Shown: one piece after another, positions 1 through 8,029 of the stretch
How positions within the stretch are numbered: the stretch's first letter is position 1
How the letters are laid out: every line of letters begins with the position of its first letter
NCBI GenBank assembly: GCA_017551425.1
Contig: JAFZLQ010000033.1
Location: forward strand, 1-39,398
DNA from: Bacteroidales bacterium
GTDB lineage: Bacteria; Bacteroidota; Bacteroidia; Bacteroidales; UBA932
Direction of reading: 5' to 3'
DNA: 39,398 nucleotides
Notes under the pieces: model-generated
What the model was told of the DNA's origin: nothing
The model's input: the letters and a program-made list of their open reading frames with translations, nothing else
Database searches by the model: none
Translations under genes and position numbers: made by a program

Positions 1-10
1 ATTGAGCATT

Positions 11-1408
11 ATGAAAACGTTCTACAAAATCGCACTCTCAGCCGCAGCGGCTGTCGCGATAGCACTTACGCCTTGCACTGTTAATGCCCAATCCAGAAGC
101 GGCGGCAGCAGCCGTTCGTCTTCAAGCCAGACAACGTCCCGCTCTTCATCATCTTCCGGCAGTTCCCGTAGTTCATCTTCGGTCAGCAGCGGAAGCCGCA
201 GTTCGTCATCGTCGTCTGTCTCCAGGGCAGTGGGCGGAACAATCAGCAACTCCAGCAGCAGTCGCTCCAGCAGTTCTTCCAACCGCAGCAGCGCAACCAC
301 TTCGCGTTCCAGCAGTTCCTCGAACCGCAGCAGCGCCACCACCAGCACTACCCGCAGCAGCAGTTCCAGCACTCGCAGCAGTGCCAGTACCTCGCGCTCC
401 GGCAGCAGCGGAACTTCCCGCAGCAGTTCGACTGCAAGCAGCAACACTTCCCGCAGCAGCAGCGTGAGCACCAGTGGCGGAAGCCGCAGTGCCGCTTCTA
501 CGAGTTCCAAAACCACCACTGTCAGCGGCGGATCCCGCAGCAGTGTGGGCGGTGTGGGCAATGCCAACACCAACAGGAATGTGAATCCTACCAACAGTTA
601 CGACCGTCAGACCGCCGGCACCCCCAACGATGTCCGCTTCGACGACCATGGCAAGCGTATCGCTCCCATGCATCGTCCTCCCGTGCCTTACGATCGTCCC
701 GGTTTCTTCTACGGCCATCATCCTCACTACTATGGATACAGGGTGCATCATCTGCCTCACTACGACAGATATCGCTACTGGGGAAGGTACTACTACTTCT
801 ATAACGGCATCTACTACCGTTACTGGAACAACGCATACTACATCTGCCGTCCTCCTTACGGCATCCTGTTCGACAGGGCGCTTTATGAACTGGAACTGGA
901 CGTGCTGAGGTTCTCATACTACAACAACGTCTACCGCACCTATAATGTGGTGAACAGCAACTACTCGACCATCAACGAGCAGAACCAGATCATCGCTCAG
1001 AACAATGCGACCATCGCGGCCCAGAACGCCGCCATCGCACAGAACAACGCGACGATCGCAAGCCAGCAGGCTGCTTCTTCTACTCCTTCGGTGGATATCA
1101 ATACCCTCAAGTCGTATGCTTCCTTCCAACTTGCCAACAAACTCGGCCTCGTGCAGAGTTTCGCAGCCAACGGGCAGGACTACTACTACGACGACGGTGT
1201 ATTCTTCGTAGCAGATGCAAAGGGCCAGTTCAAGACCATCGTTCCTCCTGCAGGTGCCCTCATCAAGGCTCTGCCTGAAGACTACGAGGTCGTGACCCTC
1301 GCCGACGGCAACGAGTACTACAAGGTGGATGACACCATCTACCGCATGACTGTAGCCGACGGAGTGCCTTACTTCGAGGTCCTCGGCCAGATGCAGCAGG
1401 AATCTTAA
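11..1408 (+). CDS. Secreted Ser/Arg-rich low-complexity protein, DUF6515-like
   Basis: The likely start is the ATG at 11; a TTG in frame at position 2 would add only three residues. The 465-residue product begins with a Lys-containing, Ala-rich hydrophobic signal peptide ending near VNAQS. Residues about 30-190 are almost only Ser, Arg, Thr, Asn and Gly, with repeated RSSSSSNRSSATTS-like units. Next comes a His/Tyr-rich stretch (residues about 220-290) of the kind seen in DUF6515-type Bacteroidota proteins. Residues about 320-352 hold repeated AQNNATIA-like units that should form a coiled coil. The C-terminal part is a compact domain rich in Tyr and Asp. It is probably periplasmic or surface exposed. 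The function is unknown and the family assignment is from memory. Its stop codon overlaps the convergent murI stop. Confidence 0.75.
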   Translation: MKTFYKIALSAAAAVAIALTPCTVNAQSRSGGSSRSSSSQTTSRSSSSSGSSRSSSSVSSGSRSSSSSSVSRAVGGTISNSSSSRSSSSSNRSSATTSRSSSSSNRSSATTSTTRSSSSSTRSSASTSRSGSSGTSRSSSTASSNTSRSSSVSTSGGSRSAASTSSKTTTVSGGSRSSVGGVGNANTNRNVNPTNSYDRQTAGTPNDVRFDDHGKRIAPMHRPPVPYDRPGFFYGHHPHYYGYRVHHLPHYDRYRYWGRYYYFYNGIYYRYWNNAYYICRPPYGILFDRALYELELDVLRFSYYNNVYRTYNVVNSNYSTINEQNQIIAQNNATIAAQNAAIAQNNATIASQQAASSTPSVDINTLKSYASFQLANKLGLVQSFAANGQDYYYDDGVFFVADAKGQFKTIVPPAGALIKALPEDYEVVTLADGNEYYKVDDTIYRMTVADGVPYFEVLGQMQQES

Positions 1409-2163
1409 ATAAGGGAAAAGGTTCTCCGGAGCCGGGAATCGTCCCCGGATGAAACCAACTCAATCTGAGGAGCGGCGTGGCTGATGGCTACGCCGCTTTC
1501 TTTTATGACCTGGAGGAGGCGGGCGGCGACGGCGGGGGCGGGGTCGATGAACTGAACGTCCGGATGGCCGAGTTCGCCGGCGACTTTGCGGAGGGTCCCC
1601 AGCAGGAAAGGATAATGGGTGCAGCCGAGTACTATGCGGTCGGCGCCGGCATCGAGCAGCGGCTTCAGGCTGGTGCGGATCGTGGCTTCGGCTTCAGGGC
1701 CATCCAGTGTGCCGTTTTCTACCAATTCCACGAATCCCTTCCCGACATGCTCGACAATCTCTACATGGTCGGCAAAACGCCCTTTGGTATTGAGGTATTT
1801 GCTGCCTTTAAGGGTGCCTGCGGTGGCAAGGACTCCGATGACTCCGGTCTGCGTGCCAAGTGCCGCCGGTTTGACGGCCGGTTCCATGCCTATGAACGGC
1901 AGGGAATAGTTGCTGCGGAGCCATTCGATGGCTGCGGCGGTGGCGGTGTTGCAGGCCAGCACTATCACATCCGCACCCTTGGAGATGAAGTAATCGGTTA
2001 TTTCGCGAAGGCGCTCCCGGATGTATTCGGGGGTCTTTTCTCCATAGGGGCAATGGGCATTGTCGGAATAATAGATGTAGTGTTCGCCTGGCAGGACCTT
2101 GCGGATCTCACGGAAAACCGAAAGACCGCCTACGCCCGAGTCCATTATGCCTATAGTCGCCAT
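1405..2163 (-). CDS. murI: Glutamate racemase
   Basis: This 252-residue protein converts L-glutamate to D-glutamate for peptidoglycan synthesis in the cytoplasm. The family hallmarks are clear: the N-terminal DSGVGGLSV motif with Asp8 and Ser9, the first catalytic cysteine in ACNTAT (Cys71), the second in GCTHYP (Cys181), and the YSDNAHCPYG segment. Length is normal for the family. The ATG at 2163 is the natural start because it precedes the conserved GIMDSG strand directly. The gene is divergent from the glycosyltransferase at 2205 with only 41 bases between, and convergent with the upstream secreted protein, sharing the TTAA at 1405-1408 for both stops. Confidence 0.96.
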   Translation of the reverse strand: MATIGIMDSGVGGLSVFREIRKVLPGEHYIYYSDNAHCPYGEKTPEYIRERLREITDYFISKGADVIVLACNTATAAAIEWLRSNYSLPFIGMEPAVKPAALGTQTGVIGVLATAGTLKGSKYLNTKGRFADHVEIVEHVGKGFVELVENGTLDGPEAEATIRTSLKPLLDAGADRIVLGCTHYPFLLGTLRKVAGELGHPDVQFIDPAPAVAARLLQVIKESGVAISHAAPQIELVSSGDDSRLRRTFSLI

Positions 2164-2165
2164 TT

Positions 2166-2198
2166 TTTGCGAAGATACTAATTTAATTGCTAAATTTG
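2166..2198 (+). promoter_or_regulatory. Putative promoter of the first glycosyltransferase gene
   Basis: TTTG at 2166-2169 followed after 21 bases by TAAATTTG at 2191-2198 matches the Bacteroidota sigma-ABfr promoter pattern (TTTG, 19-21 bases, TAnnTTTG). The ATG lies only six bases further on, so the mRNA would be nearly leaderless. The element overlaps the murI promoter region on the other strand. Confidence 0.55.
2170..2177 (-). promoter_or_regulatory. Putative -7 element for murI
   Basis: Read on the minus strand this is TATCTTCG, one base off the Bacteroidota TAnnTTTG -7 consensus, ending six bases before the murI ATG. No TTG-type -33 element is visible at the expected distance. If real, the transcript would have almost no leader. 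Confidence 0.35.
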
Positions 2199-2204
2199 TG
2201 AGAA

Positions 2205-3050
2205 ATGATAGGAATCATTGTCATTAACTTCGGCAATACGGAACGGACTGTCCGTTTCGTGAAGGAAGAATGCTCCAAGGTGGCGGCAGAGCACAGGGTA
2301 GTGGTGGTGGACAATGGTTCCGGAGAGGCCGCCGTGGCAGAACTGAAGGCCGCTCTCGAGGGCCTTGCGGACATCGTTCCGGCAAAAGAGAATCTGGGGT
2401 TTGCGAAGGGAAATAACCTCGGTGCGGACTATGCTATAAGGCAGTTCGGGGCCGACTTCCTCCTGTTTGTGAACAACGACATAGTATTCACCTATCCGGA
2501 CTTGACCGATCGTCTGGCGGCAAAACTGAATGAGTTGCCGGAGGCCGGGATAATTGGGCCGAAAGTGGTTGGCCCGGACGGCCGCCTGCAGAGCCCTTCA
2601 CCCAAGGCCACTTTCAGCCAGAGAAATCTCCTGCCATACTGGGGTAAATTGGTTTATTCCAAAGGCACTTTGCGCCGGAAAATGATGGTTGATTATGCCG
2701 AGACCGCTCCGGAAGGGCCCTGCGCAACGGTTTCAGGGTGCTGTTTCATGGTAAAGGCCGAAGCGTTTGCAGAAGCGGGTATGTTCGATCCGGCAACTTT
2801 CCTTTACGGAGAGGAAATGATCCTTTCTGCGCGGATGAAGGCGATAGGAAAAGTAACATATTATTATCCTGCCGTTTCCGTGCTTCACGAACATGGGGCG
2901 ACCACCCGGAAGTATTACGACAGGAAACGCATCCGCAGCATGAAGTTCGAAAGCGAGGCGTACTATTACCGGAAATACGAAAAAACGCCCGGCTGGCAGA
3001 TTACCCTCGGGCGCTTCACTCTATGGCTGAAAGGCCTTATGGGCCGTTAG
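2205..3050 (+). CDS. Family 2 glycosyltransferase (rhamnosyltransferase-like)
   Basis: A 281-residue GT-A fold enzyme that probably transfers a sugar from a nucleotide donor to a surface glycan precursor at the cytoplasmic face of the membrane. Visible features are the N-terminal IGIIVINFGN strand, VVVVDNGSG, the ENLGFAKGNNLG nucleotide-binding loop and the metal-binding FVNND motif (residues 88-92). These are typical of the WbbL/rhamnosyltransferase branch. The acceptor cannot be told. The C-terminus is basic and hydrophobic (RFTLWLKGLMGR), consistent with membrane association. The gene is convergent with the second glycosyltransferase, whose stop codon overlaps this one at 3047-3050. Confidence 0.88.
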   Translation: MIGIIVINFGNTERTVRFVKEECSKVAAEHRVVVVDNGSGEAAVAELKAALEGLADIVPAKENLGFAKGNNLGADYAIRQFGADFLLFVNNDIVFTYPDLTDRLAAKLNELPEAGIIGPKVVGPDGRLQSPSPKATFSQRNLLPYWGKLVYSKGTLRRKMMVDYAETAPEGPCATVSGCCFMVKAEAFAEAGMFDPATFLYGEEMILSARMKAIGKVTYYYPAVSVLHEHGATTRKYYDRKRIRSMKFESEAYYYRKYEKTPGWQITLGRFTLWLKGLMGR

Positions 3051-3976
3051 CGAAGGGAATCGCGCAGCGCGATAAGCCAACGGAAAAGACCGAAAGAAAG
3101 GTTCAGGATGCGTATCTTGAGCCTTTCTGCGTATATGCCGTCCATTTGCAGGGGCAGGCGCGAGGCAAGGCCGCATCTGTCATAAACCTCTTTTGCGGGG
3201 ATGCCCATTGCAGCGGATCTGGACGCCAGAACTATCATCAATTTGAAGATGGTGTAGTTCCGCACAAGCGCGTCCTGTACCGCGCTTGCAACGGCGTCCA
3301 TCGCCCGGGCCAACTGCTCGGGGTCGTCATCGCGATAGGTGCGGGATGCACTGCCTTCGATGATGCCTATCCGGTAGAAGGGGATATCTGCGAAACGTAT
3401 GCTGTCGGCAGCCCCGAGGCATGCCGCAAAAAAGACGGTATCTTCTGAGATCCGAACTCCCTCCGGGAATTGTAACTTATTGGTTTTGAGGAAATTACCC
3501 CGGAATATGCATGCGCAGGAACTGCCCCGGAGATAGCCCTTCCGCATCAAGCCTTCTCTGTCTGAAACGCTGCCGTCCGCAAACAGCCCGCTCCAGGGAT
3601 AACGCTCTTTGCTTCCCGCGAACATCCTGAGTATCAGCATGTCTTCCCGGCTGGAATCGAGGGCCTTGGCCAAAGATCCGGCGCATCCAGGGTCGAGGGT
3701 ATCGTCGGCATCCACAAAAGCCACCCATTCACCCCGGGCTTCTTTAAGTCCGAGATTCCTGGCAGAGGCGACTCCGCCGTTTTCCTGATGCAAAACGCTT
3801 ATGGCCGGGAATTCCGCCGCCAGTTTCTCTGCCAGCGCCAGTGTGCCGTCGGTGGAACCGTCATCTACGATAACCGCCTCGAAATCAATGACTCCCAGCG
3901 CGAAAACAACGCTCTTGACACATGCGGCAAGCGTCTGCTCCGCATTAAAGACTGGAATGATGACGGAAAGTTTCAT
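3047..3976 (-). CDS. Family 2 glycosyltransferase
   Basis: A 309-residue GT2 enzyme. The N-terminus MKLSVIIPVFNAE, the VDDGSTDG motif (Asp38-Asp39), ENGGVASARN and the metal-binding DADD (residues 89-92) are classic for the family, and SEDTVFF further on fits the catalytic region. The open frame continues far upstream, antisense to prfB, but the conserved fold begins at the ATG at 3976, so the longer frame is rejected. The C-terminus is hydrophobic and basic. The donor and acceptor sugars are unknown. Lying next to a second glycosyltransferase suggests a role in cell-surface polysaccharide, though there is no larger glycan cluster in the window. Confidence 0.88.
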   Translation of the reverse strand: MKLSVIIPVFNAEQTLAACVKSVVFALGVIDFEAVIVDDGSTDGTLALAEKLAAEFPAISVLHQENGGVASARNLGLKEARGEWVAFVDADDTLDPGCAGSLAKALDSSREDMLILRMFAGSKERYPWSGLFADGSVSDREGLMRKGYLRGSSCACIFRGNFLKTNKLQFPEGVRISEDTVFFAACLGAADSIRFADIPFYRIGIIEGSASRTYRDDDPEQLARAMDAVASAVQDALVRNYTIFKLMIVLASRSAAMGIPAKEVYDRCGLASRLPLQMDGIYAERLKIRILNLSFGLFRWLIALRDSLR

Positions 3977-4015
3977 TTCGTGTTGTAAATATCGGAAAAA
4001 ATCGGGAATAATCAT

Positions 4016-4023
4016 TAAATTTG
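4016..4023 (+). promoter_or_regulatory. Putative -7 element for prfB
   Basis: TAAATTTG matches the Bacteroidota -7 consensus TAnnTTTG and sits four bases before the first prfB ATG (4028) and seven before the second (4031). No convincing TTG -33 element is found 19-21 bases upstream, so this is weaker than the other promoters listed. If it is used, the transcript would be leaderless. Confidence 0.4.
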
Positions 4024-4027
4024 TAAG

Positions 4028-5098
4028 ATGATGATAACACAGGAACAGATAAAGGAACTGCGCCAGCGCATCTCTGTGCTGGAGAAGTCTCTCGATATAG
4101 CAGGGAAGAGGGCCGATCTGGCCGAGAAGGATGCCCATTGCCAGGCACCGGGCTTCTGGGATGATCCCAAGGCCGCCGAGGCGTTTTTGAAGGAAGTGAG
4201 CGGGGTGAAGGCATGGGTGACTGCCTTCGATGCCGTGGTTTCTGCGGTCGACGATCTGGAAGTGCTGCTGGAACTGGATCCTGAAGGCCCCGACACCGAT
4301 GCCGCATACTCCACGGCCGTTCGCAAACTGGAAGATCTGGAATTCAAGAATATGCTTGGCGAAGAGGGCGACAGCCTCGGCGCGGTGCTCACCATCAACT
4401 CCGGCGCCGGTGGCACTGAATCCAACGACTGGAGTTCCATGCTGATGCGCATGTATATGCGCTGGGGCGAGCGCAACGGCTACAAGATGACCGTCACCGA
4501 GTTGGTCGAGGGGGATGAGGCGGGCATCAAGAGCGCCACCATCCAGTTCGAGGGCGATTATGCTTACGGATATCTGAAGGCGGAAAGCGGCGTGCACCGG
4601 CTCGTGCGCATATCCCCCTTCAACGCCCAGGGCAAGCGCCAGACTACCTTCAGCAGCGTCTTCGTCTATCCTCTGGTGGATGACACCATCAACATAGAAA
4701 TCAACCCTGCCGATATCGAGTGGGATACCTTCCGCTCCGGAGGCCACGGCGGGCAGAACGTCAACAAGGTGGAGACCGGCGTGCGCGTGAGGCATATCCC
4801 CACGGGCATAATGGTGGAAAACACCGAAACCCGCAGCCAGCAGGACAATCGCCAGAACGCCCTCCGCATCCTCAAATCCCGCCTCTACGACATCGAACTC
4901 AAGAAGCGTCAGGAGAAGCAGGCGGAACTTGAAGGGCAAAAGAAAAAGATCGAATGGGGCTCGCAGATCCGCTCCTACGTGCTGCACCCCTACCGCATGG
5001 TCAAGGACCTCCGCACCGGCATGGAAACCGCCGATACCCAGGGCGTCCTGGACGGAGACCTCAACGCTTTCATGAAAGAATTCCTGATGCAACAGTAA
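4028..5098 (+). CDS. prfB: Peptide chain release factor 2, no programmed frameshift
   Basis: RF2 recognises UGA and UAA stop codons in the ribosomal A site and triggers peptide release. The 356-residue product carries the tripeptide recognition motif SPF (in VRISPFNAQGKRQ) and the GGQ hydrolysis motif (SGGHGGQNVNKVETG), and is full length. Two ATG codons are adjacent at 4028 and 4031; the second gives the usual MITxEQ N-terminus. In most bacteria an early in-frame UGA after CUU demands a +1 shift. Here the equivalent place reads CTC GAT (4091-4096, Leu22-Asp23) in a single open frame, so autoregulatory frameshifting is absent. The fumarase gene follows after 12 bases. Confidence 0.95.
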   Translation: MMITQEQIKELRQRISVLEKSLDIAGKRADLAEKDAHCQAPGFWDDPKAAEAFLKEVSGVKAWVTAFDAVVSAVDDLEVLLELDPEGPDTDAAYSTAVRKLEDLEFKNMLGEEGDSLGAVLTINSGAGGTESNDWSSMLMRMYMRWGERNGYKMTVTELVEGDEAGIKSATIQFEGDYAYGYLKAESGVHRLVRISPFNAQGKRQTTFSSVFVYPLVDDTINIEINPADIEWDTFRSGGHGGQNVNKVETGVRVRHIPTGIMVENTETRSQQDNRQNALRILKSRLYDIELKKRQEKQAELEGQKKKIEWGSQIRSYVLHPYRMVKDLRTGMETADTQGVLDGDLNAFMKEFLMQQ

Positions 5099-5110
5099 AC
5101 AATCAACCAT

Positions 5111-6757
5111 ATGGCAGAATTCAAGTATGCGCCGATGTTCCAACTCGGCCCCGACACCACGGAGTATTACAAAATCCCCGGTTCCGAGAAACTGGTCAAA
5201 ACCTCAAAATTCGGGGGCCACTGCGGATGCGGCGGCAAGACCATCCTCGAGGTGAGCCCCGAGGCCCTCACGCTGGTAGCGCAGCAGTCTTTCCACGACT
5301 GCCAGTTCATGCTTCGCCGCGCCCACAACGAGCAGGTGGCGGCCATCCTTCACGATCCCGAGGCCTCGGACAACGACAAATACGTGGCACTGCAGTTCCT
5401 CCGCAACGCAGAGACGGCCGTGAAGGGCGTACTGCCGTTCTGCCAGGACACCGGCACGGCAATCATCCACGGAGAGAAAGGCCAGAGGGTCTGGACCGAT
5501 TTCGAAGACGAGGAGGCCCTGAGCCGCGGCGTGTTCAACACCTACACGCAGGAGAATCTCCGCTACAGCCAAAACGCCCCGCTGGATATGTACAACGAGG
5601 TCAACACCAAGTGCAACCTGCCCGCACAGATAGACATAGAGGCCACTCAGGGCGATGAATACCGCTTTATTATGGTTGCCAAGGGCGGCGGCAGCGCCAA
5701 CAAGACCTACTTCTACCCTATGACCAAGGCCACCATCCAGAACGAAGGCACCCTCCTCCCGTTCCTCATCGACAAGATGAAGAGCCTCGGCACCGCAGCC
5801 TGCCCGCCTTATCATATCGCATTCGTGATCGGCGGCACCAGCGCAGAGAAGAACCTGCTAACAGTCAAGCTGGCCAGCATCAAATTCTACGACAACCTCC
5901 CCACCACGGGAGACGAAACCGGCCGGGCTTTCCGCGATATCGACCTGGAGAAGAAACTCCTCGAAGCATCGGCCAGAATCGGCCTCGGAGCGCAGTTCGG
6001 CGGCAAATACCTCGCCCACGACATCCGAGTCATACGCCTGCCCCGCCACGGTGCCAGCTGCCCTATCGGCATGGGCGTCAGCTGCTCGGCGGACCGCAAC
6101 ATCAAGAGCAAGATCAACGCCGACGGTGTCTGGATTGAGAAAATGGACACCAATCCGTCGGAGCTGATTCCGGAAGAGTACCGCCGTCCCGGCGAGGGCC
6201 CGAAGGGCATAGAAATCGACCTTGACAAGGGCATGGACGCAGTGCGCGCAGAACTCACAAAGTATCCTGTCAGCACCCGTGTCAATCTCAAAGGCACCAT
6301 CATAGTCGCCCGCGACATCGCCCACGCCAAACTCAAAGCCAGGCTCGACGCCGGCGAAGGCCTGCCCCAGTACTTCAAGGACTACCCCGTGCTTTACGCC
6401 GGCCCGGCAAAAACTCCCGAGGGCTACCCCTGCGGCTCGATGGGCCCCACCACGGCCAACCGTATGGATCCGTATGTGGATGAATTCCAGGCAAATGGCG
6501 CATCTCTGGTGATGATTGCAAAGGGCAACCGCACCCAGCAGGTGACCGATGCCTGCAAGAAGCACGGCGGCTTCTACCTTGGCACCATCGGCGGAGTGGC
6601 CGCAATCCTGGCGCAGAACAACATCAAGAGCATCGAGTGCCTGGAGTATCCGGAGCTCGGAATGGAGGCCATCTGGAAGATACGGGTGGAGGATTTCCCG
6701 GCATTCATTCTCGTTGACGACAAGGGGAACGACTTCTTCAAGACCATAGGACTCTAG
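5111..6757 (+). CDS. Fumarate hydratase class I, iron-sulfur type
   Basis: A 548-residue cytoplasmic enzyme interconverting fumarate and L-malate in the TCA cycle or in the reductive branch used by anaerobic Bacteroidota for succinate formation. It is the single-chain (FumA/FumB-like) form with fused alpha and beta parts. Probable ligands of the 4Fe-4S cluster are Cys111 (PFCQDTGTA), Cys231 ([14 protein letters not shown]) and Cys317 ([10 protein letters not shown]), judged by similarity to known class I fumarases. The C-terminal [16 protein letters not shown] and GGVAAIL motifs complete the beta domain. It starts 12 bases after prfB and may be read from the same transcript. A large inverted repeat follows the gene. 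The oxygen-labile cluster fits an anaerobe. Confidence 0.95.
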   Translation: MAEFKYAPMFQLGPDTTEYYKIPGSEKLVKTSKFGGHCGCGGKTILEVSPEALTLVAQQSFHDCQFMLRRAHNEQVAAILHDPEASDNDKYVALQFLRNAETAVKGVLPFCQDTGTAIIHGEKGQRVWTDFEDEEALSRGVFNTYTQENLRYSQNAPLDMYNEVNTKCNLPAQIDIEATQGDEYRFIMVAKGGGSANKTYFYPMTKATIQNEGTLLPFLIDKMKSLGTAACPPYHIAFVIGGTSAEKNLLTVKLASIKFYDNLPTTGDETGRAFRDIDLEKKLLEASARIGLGAQFGGKYLAHDIRVIRLPRHGASCPIGMGVSCSADRNIKSKINADGVWIEKMDTNPSELIPEEYRRPGEGPKGIEIDLDKGMDAVRAELTKYPVSTRVNLKGTIIVARDIAHAKLKARLDAGEGLPQYFKDYPVLYAGPAKTPEGYPCGSMGPTTANRMDPYVDEFQANGASLVMIAKGNRTQQVTDACKKHGGFYLGTIGGVAAILAQNNIKSIECLEYPELGMEAIWKIRVEDFPAFILVDDKGNDFFKTIGL

Positions 6758-6769
6758 GCTTTCATAAGC

Positions 6770-6842
6770 CGCAGAAAGAGTAAAGCACCCGGGAGCCTTT
6801 CAGACTGGTTTTATGGCTCCCGGGTGCTTTACTCTTTCTGCG
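6770..6842. terminator. Perfect 28-bp inverted repeat after the fumarase gene
   Basis: Left arm 6770-6797 and right arm 6815-6842 are exact reverse complements over 28 bases, separated by a 17-base loop. The stem would be very stable as RNA and could end or protect the fumarase transcript. There is no T-tract after the right arm, so a standard intrinsic terminator is not fully supported. The remaining stretch up to 6916 shows nothing else convincing. Confidence 0.6.
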
Positions 6843-6916
6843 CGCATACGTGGCTGCGGGCACATTTTTTGCAACGTCATCCCGCGCACATACGAACACG
6901 AAACAAAACTTCATAA

Positions 6917-7909
6917 ATGGAAAGCGTAAACATCAAAGAACTCAACGAACGCATCCAGCGCGAGAGCGGCTTCGTTGACATCCTCTCCCTGGAGATGGGC
7001 AAGGTGATCGTAGGACAGAAACACCTCGTAGAAAATCTTCTGATAGCCCTCCTGGCAGACGGCCACATCCTTCTGGAAGGCATGCCGGGACTCGCCAAAA
7101 CCCTGGCAATCAGCACCTTATCCAAAGCGGTAAGCGCAAAATTCAGCCGCATCCAGTTCACTCCGGACCTCCTTCCCGCAGACGTTACCGGCACCCTCAT
7201 CTACTCCCAGAAGAAAGAGGAGTTCGAGGTTCACAAAGGCCCCATCTTCGCCAACTTCGTGCTGGCTGACGAAATCAACCGCGCCCCGGCGAAAGTGCAG
7301 TCCGCGCTGCTCGAGGCCATGCAGGAGCGTCAGGTCACCCTCGGAGACAGCACCTACAAGCTTCCCGAGCCGTTCCTGGTGATGGCCACCCAGAATCCCG
7401 TCGAGCAGGAGGGCACCTATCCCCTGCCCGAGGCCCAGGTTGACCGTTTCATGCTCAAGGTCATCGTGGATTATCCCGGCAAGGAGGAGGAAAAGCTCAT
7501 CGTGCGCATGAACAACAGCGGCAGCTTCCCCGAGCCCAATCCAGTGGTTACGCCGGAAGAAATCGTCCGCGCCCGCAAACTCGTCCGAGAGGTCTATATG
7601 GACGAGAAGATCGAACGTTACATCGTAGATATAGTATATGCCACCCGCACCCCGGGAGAATACGGTCTCAAGGAACTCGAAGGACTCATCGGCTTCGGGG
7701 CCTCGCCCCGTGCCAGCATCTCGCTGAGCCTCGCGGCCAAGGCCTATGCCTTCATCAAGCGCCGCGGCTACGTCATTCCCGAGGACGTGAGGGCAGTCTG
7801 CTACGAGGTGCTGAGGCACCGCATCGGGCTCACATACGAGGCTGAGGCAGAGAATGTTACGGCAGAGCAGATTATTGAGAAGGTGATTAACGCTGTTATA
7901 GTTCCGTAA
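6917..7909 (+). CDS. MoxR-family AAA+ ATPase of the Bat cluster
   Basis: A 330-residue AAA+ ATPase thought to act as a chaperone for the von Willebrand factor A (VWA) proteins encoded next to it. The Walker A motif is GMPGLAKT (residues 55-62), Walker B is FVLADEIN (Asp118-Glu119), and sensor-1 is in MATQNPVEQEGTYPLPEAQ with the arginine-finger region VDRF behind it. Length is typical of MoxR. It opens the aerotolerance gene cluster, but unlike the other members it is separated from the next gene by 120 bases filled with palindromic repeats. No clear promoter was found upstream. Confidence 0.95.
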   Translation: MESVNIKELNERIQRESGFVDILSLEMGKVIVGQKHLVENLLIALLADGHILLEGMPGLAKTLAISTLSKAVSAKFSRIQFTPDLLPADVTGTLIYSQKKEEFEVHKGPIFANFVLADEINRAPAKVQSALLEAMQERQVTLGDSTYKLPEPFLVMATQNPVEQEGTYPLPEAQVDRFMLKVIVDYPGKEEEKLIVRMNNSGSFPEPNPVVTPEEIVRARKLVREVYMDEKIERYIVDIVYATRTPGEYGLKELEGLIGFGASPRASISLSLAAKAYAFIKRRGYVIPEDVRAVCYEVLRHRIGLTYEAEAENVTAEQIIEKVINAVIVP

Positions 7910-7910
7910 A

Positions 7911-8023
7911 GAGATTTCTCGACTCGCTCCGCTCGCTCGAAATGACAATTCTTTCCTGTCATTTCGACTAAGCGAAGCGCACGGAGAAATCCCCGTTGTC
8001 ATTCTGAGCGAAGCGAAGAATCT
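7911..8023. repeat. Cluster of three dispersed palindromic-type repeats
   Basis: The gap between moxR and the DUF58 gene holds three related units. Unit 1 (7911-7947) reads on the minus strand as TGTCATTTCGAGC...GAAATCTC. Unit 2 (7957-7992) reads on the plus strand as TGTCATTTCGAC...GAGAAATC. Unit 3 (7997-8023) reads TGTCATTCTGAGCGAAGCGA on the plus strand, ending GAATCT. Units 1 and 2 face each other, with perfect 10-base arms CGAAATGACA/TGTCATTTCG around a 9-base loop. This type of short GC-rich unit is widespread in bacterial intergenic regions and has no known function. Confidence 0.75.
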
Positions 8024-8029
8024 ATTATT

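Noticed and set aside
3977..5143. Upstream extension of the minus-strand glycosyltransferase frame, antisense to prfB
   Set aside because: The conserved GT2 fold starts at the ATG at 3976; the extension lacks recognisable motifs and lies opposite a well-supported prfB.
6865..6900. TTTTTTGC plus TACGAACA as a promoter for moxR
   Set aside because: The -7 part does not match TAnnTTTG; only the TTG-like part and the spacing fit.
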